Positions 1 through 8,889 of a stretch of 64,000 nt of DNA are shown here, piece by piece (the stretch's first letter is position 1; each line of letters starts with the position of its first letter). The notes under the pieces are model-generated. The model did no database searches and was not told the origin of the DNA. It was given only the letters and a program-made list of their open reading frames with translations. Source of the DNA: JBKHYJ01 sp046565505 (GTDB lineage: Bacteria > Acidobacteriota > Blastocatellia > UBA7656); contig JBKHYJ010000054.1 of the NCBI GenBank assembly GCA_046565505.1, positions 1 through 64,000 of the forward strand, read 5' to 3'. The translations under genes were made by a program, and so were the position numbers.

Positions 1-1
1 G

Positions 2-451
2 TTCCTGATCTTCGTGTGCGGGCCCGGGGGGTGCAGCCGGGACCTGACGACGCTGCCGGCGGGGGCGCCGGCGGGTTGCGCGCTGGGCAACGAGCAGGGC
101 GTGACCGTCACCTTCACCTGCAACGCGGCCAACACGCCGCCGACTGGTGGTGGAGGACTGGACCTCGCAAGAGTCACTGGTTGCAAACTTGACAGAGACC
201 CGAGTGGTACGTTCAGTCTCGATATCACGGGTACGAACTTCAAGACGAATGCGACAGTGACAGTAGGCGGGGTCACGCCGAAGAAGATCAAGTTCAAGGA
301 CATCGACACTGGCTCGAACGCCTTCACCAGAATCACGGTGAAGAAGAGGATCTGCGATGGCTTACCTGGGGCGATCGTTGTGACCAACCCGGGCACCAAT
401 GGCGGACCTTCTCAGCCGTTCCAGTGCGGTGAGAGATGCCCGACTAACTAA
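2..451 (+). CDS. C-terminal part of a secreted IPT/TIG-like protein
   Basis: The reading frame is open from the left window edge, so only the last 149 residues or so are visible and the start lies outside. The visible part has a Cys/Gly-rich stretch, then a region resembling an IPT/TIG immunoglobulin-like fold (roughly residues 50-140 of the visible part) with the pattern LDITGTNF, ATVTVGG and IVVTNPG, typical of such domains in extracellular proteins. Two Cys-containing segments near the end could form disulfides. The gene is closed by TAA and followed by two hairpins. Function is not known; surface or extracellular binding is an inference from the domain type. Confidence 0.65.
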   Translation, partial: FLIFVCGPGGCSRDLTTLPAGAPAGCALGNEQGVTVTFTCNAANTPPTGGGGLDLARVTGCKLDRDPSGTFSLDITGTNFKTNATVTVGGVTPKKIKFKDIDTGSNAFTRITVKKRICDGLPGAIVVTNPGTNGGPSQPFQCGERCPTN

Positions 452-464
452 TAACCCATAACCA

Positions 465-537
465 GGGTGAGAAGGTCAGTCTTCTCACCCCGATTATTAA
501 AACCAGAGGGGGCCACAATGTGGCCCTCTTTTTTTAT
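465..537 (+). terminator. Two tandem hairpins, the second a rho-independent terminator
   Basis: The first hairpin is a perfect 10-bp stem (GGGTGAGAAG at 465-474 with CTTCTCACCC at 481-490, 6-nt loop). The second pairs AGAGGG/GGCCACA (505-517) with TGTGGCCCTCT (519-529) and runs directly into seven or more T residues. It closes the first gene and insulates the efflux operon. Confidence 0.9.
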
Positions 538-610
538 TGTTTGTTGAGTCATCACAACTCTTTGCGTCTTCAGCGTAAACACCTCTCCTCCCCCACACCG
601 TAGCCTCCCC

Positions 611-657
611 TTGACCGGCTTCGTTCATTTGATTAAAATTAAGTAAGTGCTTACTTA
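611..657 (+). promoter_or_regulatory. Promoter with overlapping palindromic TetR-type operator
   Basis: A sigma-70 promoter is visible as TTGACC (611-616), 17 bp, TAAAAT (634-639). Overlapping the end of the -10 box is an inverted repeat, TTAAGTAAG (639-647), TG, CTTACTTA (650-657), i.e. two 8-bp arms around a 2-bp centre. TetR repressors commonly bind such palindromes near their own start, so autorepression of the tetR-MFP-RND operon is the likely role. The binding itself is inferred. Confidence 0.75.
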
Positions 658-687
658 CTTAATTGCATTTAAAGGGGAAGCGAATCG

Positions 688-1404
688 ATGTTAAGGAATT
701 CGTCAAAGGCGATAGCAATTTCCGGGGCCGAAGAGGCGGGCCGCAGGTCAGGGGAAGACCGGCGCCGGCAGTTGATCCAAGTGGCAATGCGTTTATTTTC
801 GCAGAAAGGATTTAGCGGGACTACGACTAAGGAGATTGCGTCGATGGCGGGCGTGACAGAAGCGATTATCTTCCGCCACTTCGGGAGTAAGGACGGTCTT
901 TACGCGGCGATACTTGATTTTAAAGCGAGTGATGTTCGCGTCGAGGACTGGCTCGATGAGCTACGCGTCTACGCGGAGCGTCGTGATGATGAGGGTTTAT
1001 TCCGCACGCTCGCGTCAAAGATACTCGATCATTATCGCTCCGACTTGGATTTTATGCGGCTGATGCTTTATTCGGCCCTTGAAGGGCATGACCTCGCGCA
1101 GAAATTTCGCGAGAAGCAATTCACGCCCATACATGATTTCCTTCGCGATTACATCGAGATGCGGCAACTCGAAGGCGGGTTTCGCCCCTGCAATCCTGGA
1201 GCCGCCGTGCGCGCTTTCATCGGGATGCCCCTTTATCATTCTTTAGTCAACAGGCTGCTGGAATGCAAGGTACTTCACATCAGTGACGAAGAGGCGGTCG
1301 ACGCATTCATAAAGTTATTCCTCGGAGGACTCCGCTCGGACGCATCAGCAAAAGCGCGCGCGGAACTTCGGGGCGGGTCCAGGAAGCAGAGGCAGAGATT
1401 ATGA
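688..1404 (+). CDS. TetR/AcrR family transcriptional regulator
   Basis: A 238-residue protein with the TetR N-terminal helix-turn-helix at about residues 25-70 (RRQLIQVAMRLFSQKGF, then TTTKEIASMAGVTEAIIFRHF), followed by a helical ligand-binding domain. The length suits the family (about 190-240). ATG 688 is preceded by a purine-rich AGGGGAA site. Its stop codon overlaps the next gene's ATG (ATGA at 1401-1404), so it is translationally coupled to the efflux membrane fusion protein. With the palindrome in its promoter it probably represses the whole operon and is released by a pump substrate. The inducer is unknown. Confidence 0.93.
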   Translation: MLRNSSKAIAISGAEEAGRRSGEDRRRQLIQVAMRLFSQKGFSGTTTKEIASMAGVTEAIIFRHFGSKDGLYAAILDFKASDVRVEDWLDELRVYAERRDDEGLFRTLASKILDHYRSDLDFMRLMLYSALEGHDLAQKFREKQFTPIHDFLRDYIEMRQLEGGFRPCNPGAAVRAFIGMPLYHSLVNRLLECKVLHISDEEAVDAFIKLFLGGLRSDASAKARAELRGGSRKQRQRL

Positions 1405-2720
1405 AGCTCCCATTTAAGATTAAACAAATTCACGTCATTACGGTCGGCATGTTGCTCATCATAGCCATGATGTTTGCCGCCCGCAGCCGGTCCCGGACAG
1501 AGGAGGCGGCAAGGTTAGAAGCCAGCCAGCCGGCCGAGGTGCACTCGGTACATGTTTCAACTTCAGTTGCCGTTTCGCGACAGGTGGCGGCCTTCATACA
1601 GGCGACGGGCAGTTTTGCCGCGGACGAGACCTCTGATGTCGCCCCCGAAGCTTCCGGGCAGGTCGCGGCGACGCCCGTCGATGTCGGCGCATTCGTCTCC
1701 GACGGAGCAGTGATCGCGCGACTCGATGACCGGGACGCCCGCCTGCGCTTGCAGCAAGCGGAGGCCGCCGAACGCCAGGCCGCCGCCGCCGTGCGCCAGG
1801 CTCAGGAGAGGATCGGCCTGGGGCAGGGGGGGGCCTTCAATGCCGGCGAGGTTCCCGAGGCCCGCGCCGCCCGCCAGAATTATGAAGCGGCCGAGGCCCA
1901 GGCGAAACTCGCAGAAATTAATGCCCAGCGCTACGCGAGATTGGTGGAGACAGGAGATGTTTCCAGAAGCGCCTTCGATCAAGCCCGCGCTCAGGCTGAA
2001 ACCGCGCGCGCGCAGGCCAACGCCGCGCGGCAACAGTTGGAAGTCGCTCTTAACGTAGCTCGTCAGAGCAATGTCGGGATATCGCAGGCGCAAGCTCAGT
2101 TGGAGATGGCGCGCTCGCAGACGGCCCTTGCGCGAAAGGCGCTGGCCGACACAGTCGTCAAAGCGCCTTTCGCAGGTTACATCAGCGACAGGCCGATAGC
2201 CATCGGGGAGTACGTGACTCCTGCGTCAAAGATCGCGACGCTGATGCGGACCAATCCTATCAAGCTGCGATTGCAGTTGCCCGAGGGGGACGCGGGGCGC
2301 GTCCGCCCCGGGACGCCCGTCACCGCGACGGTGGCGGCCTACCCGGAAAAAGAGTTCGCCGGAAAAGTAAGCGTCGTCAACCCTTCAATCGACCCGGTCT
2401 CGCGGACGGTTATCGTAGAGGCCGATGTGAGCAATTCAGGAAACCTGTTGCGCCCGAACATGTTCGCGACAGGGCGCGTCATGCAGCCGGGCGGCACGGC
2501 GGGTGTGTTCATACCGCGCGAAGCAATCATCAAAGACGCCGCCGCGGAATCTGCGCGCGTGTACGTCATCGAAGGCGATACGGCGCGGCTTCGCGTCGTG
2601 CAGGTTGGCGAAGAATCAGGGGGGCTGGTGCGAGTCATTTCCGGCGTGAACGCCGGCGAGGCTGTTGCCATGAACAACCTGGATCAACTTTTCGATGGCG
2701 CGCAAATCTTACGACAATGA
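1401..2720 (+). CDS. RND efflux membrane fusion (periplasmic adaptor) protein
   Basis: A 439-residue HlyD/AcrA-type adaptor. It has an N-terminal membrane anchor (about residues 8-27), a biotinyl-lipoyl-like half (about 75-115), a long alpha-helical hairpin rich in Ala/Gln/Arg (about 120-245), then the second lipoyl half (KAPFAGYI) and beta-barrel domains. The adaptor links the inner-membrane pump encoded next to an outer-membrane channel; no TolC gene is in view. It overlaps the tetR stop by 4 bp and precedes the pump gene by 80 bp. The hairpin region is very Ala-rich, in keeping with a coiled coil. Confidence 0.93.
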   Translation: MKLPFKIKQIHVITVGMLLIIAMMFAARSRSRTEEAARLEASQPAEVHSVHVSTSVAVSRQVAAFIQATGSFAADETSDVAPEASGQVAATPVDVGAFVSDGAVIARLDDRDARLRLQQAEAAERQAAAAVRQAQERIGLGQGGAFNAGEVPEARAARQNYEAAEAQAKLAEINAQRYARLVETGDVSRSAFDQARAQAETARAQANAARQQLEVALNVARQSNVGISQAQAQLEMARSQTALARKALADTVVKAPFAGYISDRPIAIGEYVTPASKIATLMRTNPIKLRLQLPEGDAGRVRPGTPVTATVAAYPEKEFAGKVSVVNPSIDPVSRTVIVEADVSNSGNLLRPNMFATGRVMQPGGTAGVFIPREAIIKDAAAESARVYVIEGDTARLRVVQVGEESGGLVRVISGVNAGEAVAMNNLDQLFDGAQILRQ

Positions 2721-2746
2721 AAGCGGTGATCCGGCTATTCGCTCGT

Positions 2747-2772
2747 TGCCGCGCTTATTGAAAGGCGCGGCA
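2747..2772 (+). repeat. Intercistronic hairpin between adaptor and pump genes
   Basis: An 8-bp perfect inverted repeat, TGCCGCGC (2747-2754) and GCGCGGCA (2765-2772), sits in the 80-bp gap between the adaptor and pump genes. No T tract follows, so it is more likely an mRNA processing or stability element than a full terminator. That role is inferred. Confidence 0.5.
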
Positions 2773-2800
2773 TGAAGCCAAAGCCAGAAGTTGAGGGAGC

Positions 2801-5800
2801 ATGCAGAAGCTAGCCGAAATTTGTGTTCGCCGCCCCGTCTTCGCCACGGTGTTGATTCTGGCGTTAACGGTGGTGGGCATCTTCTCTTTCTTTTCTCTCG
2901 GCGTAGATTTGTTTCCGAAGGTCGACTTCCCGGTCGTGACTGTAACGGTCGCCAACCCGGGGGCTTCGCCGCAGGAGATCGAGACCGAGGTGACGGATAA
3001 AATAGAGTCGGCCGTCAACACCATCAGCGGCATAGATGAGCTACGCTCGACTTCGGTCGAAGGCGTTTCGCAGGTATTCGTAACGTTCATACTCGACAAA
3101 GACGCCGACGTGGCGGCGCAGGAGGTCCGCGATAAAGTAAATCTCATATTACGCGACCTGCCTGAAACTGCGGAGGAGCCTGTCATACAGAAACTCGACG
3201 CGGATGCCGCCCCCGTTTTGCGCGTGGCCGTCTCTGCGCCGCGCTCGCTGCGCGACGTGACAGACGTCGCCGACAGGGAGATCAAGCAGCGCATCGAAAG
3301 CATAAACGGGGTCGGGCAGGTTCAAATCGTGGGCGGCCGCAAGCGCGAGATACATATCTGGCTCGACCCCGACAAGATGCGCGCTTACAACGTGACGGTA
3401 GCAGAAGTGGCGAACGCCGTGCGCTTGCAGAACATCGAGGTGCCGGGCGGGCGCGTTGACGAAGGCACGCGCGAGCTGACGGTGCGCACGATGGGCCGAG
3501 TCGTAGACCCCGCCGAATTCAACAACATCGCCATAGCGACGCGCGGCACGTACGCGGTGAAGCTGAGCGACATAGGCCGCGCCGCAGACGAGGCCGAAGA
3601 ACAGCGCACGGGCGCGCTCCTGAACGGGGTGCCCGCGGTCACACTCGTCGTGGCGAAGCAGTCAGGCCAGAACACCGTGGCCGTCGCCGACGCGGTTAAA
3701 GAGCGGCTGGCGGAAATCGCCCCCGGGCTCCCGGCGGGTTTCCGCACTCAAATAGTCGGCGACCAATCCATCTTTATTAAAGCGGCCGTCGATTCTATCA
3801 AGACGCACCTCGTCGAAGGCGGGATACTCGCCGCGATAGTCGTCTTCTTATTCCTTTGGAACTTCCGGTTAACGATGATCGCCGCCATCGCCATCCCGAC
3901 CTCGATCGTCGCCACGTTCGGCGTCATGTCCGCGATGAGCTTCACGCTGAACCAGATCACGATGCTCGCGCTCACGCTGATGGTCGGCATAGTGATTGAC
4001 GACGCCATAGTGGTGCTTGAGAACATCTTCCGCTACATCGAAGAGAAAGGCATGTCGCCTTTTCAGGCCGCAATCGAAGGCACGCGCGAAATCGGCCTGG
4101 CCGTGATGGCGACGACGCTCTCGCTGCTGGCGGTCTTTCTGCCGGTAGGCTTTATGGGCGGCATCGTGGGCCGATTCATGTCGAGTTTCGGTTTGACCTC
4201 GTCGTCGGCAATCGCGGTGTCGCTGCTGGTGTCGTTCACGCTCACCCCCATGCTGTGCGCGCGTCTCATCAAGCGCCGCGAAGCGGTGATCGGCATCGCG
4301 GGCGGCGAATCGGACGCGCTGGAGTCGGATGCTCCGCCGGAGGAAGAGGGGCCGGCGCGCGCGCGCGCGGATTCAAAGCAGTCGCGTTTCTATGGCGCGG
4401 TTGATCGGCTTTACTCGAGCATGTTGCACAGGGCGCTCGCGCACAGGTGGGTGGTCGTCGCGCTGTGCGTGGCCGTCATTTTAAGCATAGCGCCGCTGTT
4501 CATGCTCGTCGGCAAGAACTTCCTTCCGGTGGATGACCAGTCGCAGTTTGAAATCTCCGTGCGAGCCGCGGAAGGCTCGACGCTCGCCGCGACGACGACC
4601 GTCGTCGAGCGTATCGCGGAGGACGTGCGGAAACTGCCCGGCGTCACCGATACGCTTGTGACCGTCGGCGGCGGGCAGCAAGAGGTGGTCAACACCGCCT
4701 CTATTTACGTCAAGCTCGCCGACATCAAGGACCGCGAGGCTTCGCAGGAACAGATGATGGTTCGCGCGCGCGCGCTGCTCAAGAAGTATCCGAAAGAGCT
4801 GCGCACCAGCGTGCAGCAGGTCGCCGCCATCTCCGGCGGCGGCCAGCGCAACGCTGACGTTCAGTACGTCATCAGCGGGCCGGACCTCAATAAGCTGAAT
4901 AGCTATTCGGACGCGCTGCTTGAAAAGATGAAGACCATTCCCGACGTAGTTGACGCGGACAGTTCACTAATCTCGGGCAAGCCCGAACTGCGCGTGGAGA
5001 TAGACCGCGCGCGCGCGGCCGACCTCGGGGTCCGCGTGGGCGACGTGGCTCAAGCCTTGAATACTCTTGTGGCGGGGCAAAAAATCTCCACCTTCAATGA
5101 AGGGAAAGATCAATACGATGTCGTCTTGCGCGCAACCGGCGAGTACCGCGCCAGCGCCCAGGGGTTGCAGCGGATGATAGTCGCTTCGACCAAAGGCGGC
5201 TGGGTCAGCCTCGACGGCGTCGTGCGGATCAGTCAAGGGACGGGCCCATCGAGCGTCGACCGCCTGAACCGCCAGCGGCAGGTGACTCTGTCGGCCAACG
5301 TAAAGCCCGGCGGCTCGCAGGCGGCTGTTATGCAGCAGATGGACCGCCTTGTCAAAGAGATGAAGGTGGACCCCGGCTACACGACGGGGGCCGCGGGCCG
5401 CTCGAAAGAGCTTGCGCGTTCGGGGTATTACTTTCTGCTGGCCTTCGCGCTATCATTCATTTTCATGTACCTCGTGCTCGCCGCGCAGTTTGAATCGTTC
5501 ATCCACCCGGTGACGATTCTATTGACGCTGCCCCTGGCGATCCCATTCGGCATCCTCTCGCTGCTGCTCGCGGGGCAGACTGTGAATATCTTCTCCGGGC
5601 TGGGGCTGCTGCTGCTGTTCGGGGTCGTCAAGAAGAACGCCATCTTGCAGATCGATCACACGAACGGGTTGCGGGCGAAAGGCATGTCACGCTATGACGC
5701 GATCATCCAGGCGAACCGTGACCGCTTGCGCCCAATCCTGATGACCACAATCGCGCTCGTTGCCGGGATGATCCCGCTGGTGATCTCTAGCGGGCCGGGG

Positions 5801-6091
5801 TCGGGCACTAACAGGTCCATAGGCGTTCTCGTAGTCGGGGGCCAGTCGCTTTGTTTGCTGCTCACGCTGTTGGCGGTGCCCGTCTTTTACTCGCTGTTCG
5901 AGGACATGAAGGGCCTGCCCATGTGGGCGTACATGGGCGGGCGTTACCGCGCAATGAAAGGCCATGCGCGTCGCGGGTTCGCGCAGGCCACGGCGAGCTG
6001 GCGCGGGGCTGGCTCGCACGGAACGGCGGGCGGCGCCATCGCGCGCGACTCAAAAAGGGAGAACTATGCGGACCACGCTTCTGGCGATTAA
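2801..6091 (+). CDS. RND multidrug efflux transporter (HAE1-like)
   Basis: A 1096-residue AcrB/MexB-type proton antiporter, slightly longer than the usual 1030-1050. It has the expected N-terminal helix, two large periplasmic loops (about 40-330 and 570-870) and twelve transmembrane helices. The proton-relay acidic pair appears as GIVIDDAIVVLENI in TM4, and the pump signature VVKKNAILQ lies in TM10. The central loop between the two halves (about residues 495-530) is unusually acidic and alanine-rich. The C-terminus has a basic Gly/Arg tail of about 60 residues beyond the last helix. It works with the upstream adaptor under tetR control. Substrate is not predictable beyond hydrophobic or amphiphilic compounds. 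Confidence 0.95.
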   Translation: MQKLAEICVRRPVFATVLILALTVVGIFSFFSLGVDLFPKVDFPVVTVTVANPGASPQEIETEVTDKIESAVNTISGIDELRSTSVEGVSQVFVTFILDKDADVAAQEVRDKVNLILRDLPETAEEPVIQKLDADAAPVLRVAVSAPRSLRDVTDVADREIKQRIESINGVGQVQIVGGRKREIHIWLDPDKMRAYNVTVAEVANAVRLQNIEVPGGRVDEGTRELTVRTMGRVVDPAEFNNIAIATRGTYAVKLSDIGRAADEAEEQRTGALLNGVPAVTLVVAKQSGQNTVAVADAVKERLAEIAPGLPAGFRTQIVGDQSIFIKAAVDSIKTHLVEGGILAAIVVFLFLWNFRLTMIAAIAIPTSIVATFGVMSAMSFTLNQITMLALTLMVGIVIDDAIVVLENIFRYIEEKGMSPFQAAIEGTREIGLAVMATTLSLLAVFLPVGFMGGIVGRFMSSFGLTSSSAIAVSLLVSFTLTPMLCARLIKRREAVIGIAGGESDALESDAPPEEEGPARARADSKQSRFYGAVDRLYSSMLHRALAHRWVVVALCVAVILSIAPLFMLVGKNFLPVDDQSQFEISVRAAEGSTLAATTTVVERIAEDVRKLPGVTDTLVTVGGGQQEVVNTASIYVKLADIKDREASQEQMMVRARALLKKYPKELRTSVQQVAAISGGGQRNADVQYVISGPDLNKLNSYSDALLEKMKTIPDVVDADSSLISGKPELRVEIDRARAADLGVRVGDVAQALNTLVAGQKISTFNEGKDQYDVVLRATGEYRASAQGLQRMIVASTKGGWVSLDGVVRISQGTGPSSVDRLNRQRQVTLSANVKPGGSQAAVMQQMDRLVKEMKVDPGYTTGAAGRSKELARSGYYFLLAFALSFIFMYLVLAAQFESFIHPVTILLTLPLAIPFGILSLLLAGQTVNIFSGLGLLLLFGVVKKNAILQIDHTNGLRAKGMSRYDAIIQANRDRLRPILMTTIALVAGMIPLVISSGPGSGTNRSIGVLVVGGQSLCLLLTLLAVPVFYSLFEDMKGLPMWAYMGGRYRAMKGHARRGFAQATASWRGAGSHGTAGGAIARDSKRENYADHASGD

Positions 6092-6205
6092 AGAGTGTGT
6101 AGCGGCATCGAATCGCGCCGCGTTATCGCGAGACTGCCTGCCAGCGCGCATTGACCGCCGGGCTTTTAGATTGAGCGGCCCGAAACGCGCCGTGGAGAAA
6201 ACGCG

Positions 6206-6442
6206 GTGAAGCGAGACCGCCGGCCCGCGGACGAGAGCGGGGATGCGGCCATTGCTGCTATTAATATCGGGCCGCGTGAGCAACTCAAGCGCAGAGTCCT
6301 CGGGATAGTTTCCTTGGTAATCGGCTCGGGCGTCGCGTTCTTGATGATCGCTTACGATACGGCTCGTCCTTTCAGACTAGTTATCTTCTTCCCGCTGTGG
6401 GTGGCAGGGCTCGGATTATTTCAGGCGCGCGAAAAGACCTGA
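6206..6442 (+). CDS. Small two-helix membrane protein
   Basis: A 78-residue protein starting at GTG 6206 behind GGAGA. A charged N-terminus (about 1-30) is followed by two hydrophobic segments (about 31-49 and 56-72) ending in a short basic tail. I do not recognise the family. It follows the RND gene by 114 bp on the same strand and may be read through from it. Codon use is GC-rich like its neighbours, supporting a real gene. Confidence 0.6.
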   Translation: MKRDRRPADESGDAAIAAINIGPREQLKRRVLGIVSLVIGSGVAFLMIAYDTARPFRLVIFFPLWVAGLGLFQAREKT

Positions 6443-6448
6443 ATTGCG

Positions 6449-6604
6449 ATGGCCGCGCGCGGGGCGCGCAACATGGATGCGGGCGAGGAGGAGGTCGAAG
6501 ATAAAACCGCCGTCAGGCAGCTCCGGCTACAAGCCCGCCGAATTCAGCGGCGGGCGCTGATGCTGGCCGTGGTGCTTACGTTGATTGCGATCGTCTTCCC
6601 ATAG
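6449..6604 (+). CDS. Very small single-pass membrane protein
   Basis: A 51-residue reading frame, six bases after the previous gene. The N-terminal two thirds are charged (acidic GEEEVEDK, then Arg-rich), and the last 16 residues are hydrophobic (LAVVLTLIAIVFP), giving a tail-anchored pattern. No strong ribosome-binding site precedes it, which fits translational coupling to the upstream gene. Function unknown; the call rests on position, coding-like composition and the hydrophobic tail. Confidence 0.4.
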   Translation: MAARGARNMDAGEEEVEDKTAVRQLRLQARRIQRRALMLAVVLTLIAIVFP

Positions 6605-6630
6605 ATTTTATAAGAGCGGGAGGGGTGAAA

Positions 6631-7074
6631 ATGCCAAAGACAATTCGGCTGTTATTGATCGGTGTTTTGTGTATGTTAGCCGCTTCGATTGCCGCCGCTC
6701 ATCGGGGGAATACGCCTCCGGCGGCTGAAGCGCCTGCCGCGCAGGACGTGATGAATTTGGACCGGCGCATCAGCACTCTGGAGCAGCGGCTCTATTCTTT
6801 GGAGTCAAGTATCAACCAGCTACGGCAGCAGGCCGCGGCCCAACGCCCTTCGCCCTCCGTCTCCGGCGTCCGCGATCCTGAGGTCGATAGATTGCGGTCT
6901 GAAATTCTGTTGCTGGAACAGCGCATCAGGGAGGTCGAATGCGGCGTAGTCAAACTGGACGAGCGAACGTTGTCTCCAGGCGCGCGGGAATCCCGCCGTG
7001 CTGAAAGGCAGGGCGCTGACCCGTGTCGGGTGCGGCCGGAGACACCTTTACAACTCTCCAGCCGTCCTCGTTAG
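6631..7074 (+). CDS. Exported coiled-coil protein
   Basis: A 147-residue protein from ATG 6631, chosen because GGGAGGGG lies six bases upstream (a GTG at 6625 is also in frame but sits inside that site). It has a signal peptide (about residues 1-24, ending AHRG), a proline/alanine linker, and two heptad-rich helices (about 40-65 and 82-105) predicted to form a coiled coil. One Cys follows the second helix and the C-terminus is basic and disordered. Likely periplasmic. It resembles the coiled-coil start of YbgF/CpoB-type proteins but lacks TPRs, so no specific function is assigned. Confidence 0.7.
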   Translation: MPKTIRLLLIGVLCMLAASIAAAHRGNTPPAAEAPAAQDVMNLDRRISTLEQRLYSLESSINQLRQQAAAQRPSPSVSGVRDPEVDRLRSEILLLEQRIREVECGVVKLDERTLSPGARESRRAERQGADPCRVRPETPLQLSSRPR

Positions 7075-7283
7075 CTTGATGCAATGAACTGAAAAGGCGG
7101 GGCTTGCGCGCCGATCACTCGCCGCGCGGGAGGCCATTTTTACCGTCCGGCGCTCCCGTTATATTATGCCGTGACCTGGGCGCGGCTGTTGAGAATGCGG
7201 GTGTTGTGGGTCACCGATATTGCCGAGCGGGCAAGGGTTACTCTCCCCGCCCGCTACGGCTGTTTCGGCGTGTGTGCGGCCCG

Positions 7284-7763
7284 TTACCATCTCCTGTAAC
7301 TGGCGTACTGGCGGTAACCCTGATCGTACCCTCTACGGAATCCCTCGCGGTACGCGCTGTTACCACTTCTATAATGGCTGGAGTTATTCGGGTTGAATGA
7401 CCTGCGGTCGCGGGCGTCCTCCTGACCCCTATCTAATCCGTCACGGAAGCCCTTCTCCACCTGGGCGTTGTAAATACCGCCCCCGCTGTAGCCGCCATAC
7501 GGGAAACTCCTCGGAGACCGATACACGTACGAGTCACGATTCCTGGCGCGCTCCCGCTCCCTGCGCCACTCCCACTCGCGCGCGCGGCGAATCTGCTCGC
7601 GTCGATCCCAGTCGCGGTCGCGGCGGTCATCGCGGTCCCACTGGCGGTCGCTATACCGACCCTGAGCCTGCGCGGTGGTCCCCAGGCTCATCCCAAATGT
7701 AAGCAGGAGAGTGAATATAAGGGTGACCCCCGCTGCCCCTTTCTTCAGTTGATTCCGATTCAT
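7284..7763 (-). CDS. Secreted Arg/Asp/Tyr-rich low-complexity protein
   Basis: A 159-residue protein with a clear signal peptide (about residues 1-34, cleavage after AQA). The rest is highly charged and repetitive (DRDDRRDRDWDRRE, then RRERERARNRD). It ends with a Gly/Tyr region containing related motifs, GFRDGLDRGQEDA and GFRRGYDQGYR. The start is preceded by GAGAGGTGA. Similar short secreted Arg/Tyr-rich proteins are common in Acidobacteria but have no known role. The paired G-F-R-x-G-x-x-x-G motifs suggest an internal duplication. Confidence 0.75.
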   Translation of the reverse strand: MNRNQLKKGAAGVTLIFTLLLTFGMSLGTTAQAQGRYSDRQWDRDDRRDRDWDRREQIRRAREWEWRRERERARNRDSYVYRSPRSFPYGGYSGGGIYNAQVEKGFRDGLDRGQEDARDRRSFNPNNSSHYRSGNSAYREGFRRGYDQGYRQYASYRRW

Positions 7764-7969
7764 GGTCTTATCACCTCTCGTTTGTTGATATTCCCCATCT
7801 GACAGATGTTCCTACCTGATAAGATTACAATTCATATGCCAAAGGTGGCCTGCCCGGGCATGAGGATTTTATGGCGCGGGCCGGGGATAGTCGCCCGGGC
7901 GGGATCAGTTATGGGAGCGAAACGCAAAACAAATCTTGTAACCTTTTTTGAGCGGGAGACTCTATATAA

Positions 7970-8689
7970 ATGAAGGTCAGGTCTAAAACCGGTATGAGAA
8001 CAGTAAGCACAGCGGCGGCAATAATTGCGGCAAGCCCGATCACCGACGAGGAAGTCGTCGGGCGCGTGCGCGCGGGAGAGACGGAATTATTTGAAGTGCT
8101 GATGCGGCGGCATAACCAGCGGCTCTACCGCGCGGCCAGGTCCATCCTGGGCGACGAGGGCGAAGCCGAAGACGTTATGCAGGACGCTTACGTCCGCTCG
8201 TACCTGCACCTGGACCAGTTCGATGGCCGCGCGAAGTTTTCTACCTGGCTCACGAGGATTGCCGTGCACGAGGCCCTCGCAAGACTCCGTAAGCGCCGTA
8301 GGATAGTCGATATTGACGCGGAATCAGAATCGTTGGGGGACAGCATGAAATTTGCATCCGGGTCGGCATCTCCTGAGCAGGAAGTGCTGACTAACACGCT
8401 GAAGATGGTTCTGGAATCTGCCGTCGACAGGCTGCCTGAGACTTACCGCTCCGTCTTCATGCTGCGGGAGGTCGAGGGCCTGAGCACCGCGGAAACCGCC
8501 GAGTGTCTTGAACTCAGTGAAGAGTCCGTGAAGGTGCGCCTGCACCGCGCGCGGGCTTTATTGCGTAAAGAAATCTACGCGCGGACTGGCGCGGCGACCG
8601 TGGCGGCGTTTCAATTCGGACAGTCCCGCTGTGATCGCGTGGTGGCGGCCGTGTTGGATAGAATCACCTCAATACAAAAAGGCGCCTGA
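7970..8689 (+). CDS. ECF-type RNA polymerase sigma factor
   Basis: A 239-residue sigma-70 family protein. Region 2 (about residues 40-105) contains RAARSILGDEGEAEDVMQDA and the DNA-melting segment FSTWLTRIAVHEALARLRKR. Region 4 (about 150-205) contains the helix-turn-helix GLSTAETAECLELSEESVKV. The N-terminus is about 25 residues longer than typical; an in-frame ATG at 7994 is an alternative start. A TTGTAACC sequence at 7936-7943 resembles ECF -35 elements, but the spacing is too tight for the annotated start. No anti-sigma gene is adjacent. Confidence 0.92.
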   Translation: MKVRSKTGMRTVSTAAAIIAASPITDEEVVGRVRAGETELFEVLMRRHNQRLYRAARSILGDEGEAEDVMQDAYVRSYLHLDQFDGRAKFSTWLTRIAVHEALARLRKRRRIVDIDAESESLGDSMKFASGSASPEQEVLTNTLKMVLESAVDRLPETYRSVFMLREVEGLSTAETAECLELSEESVKVRLHRARALLRKEIYARTGAATVAAFQFGQSRCDRVVAAVLDRITSIQKGA

Positions 8690-8889
8690 GCGCACGGGCC
8701 GGTCAATTCCCAGGTAAGCGTTATTGCTCGATCCCTAGCGCGCGAGGAATAACCCTTTCACATATCAGCGCAGGTTGAAAAGCTGATGACTCGCCACGCG
8801 CCGGGCGGCGCAGGACTCACAAATATTATTAAGCAATCGCGCCCTCGGCCATCGCTCGCGGCGCGAAACCCGACGCCTCTTTTCGACCC

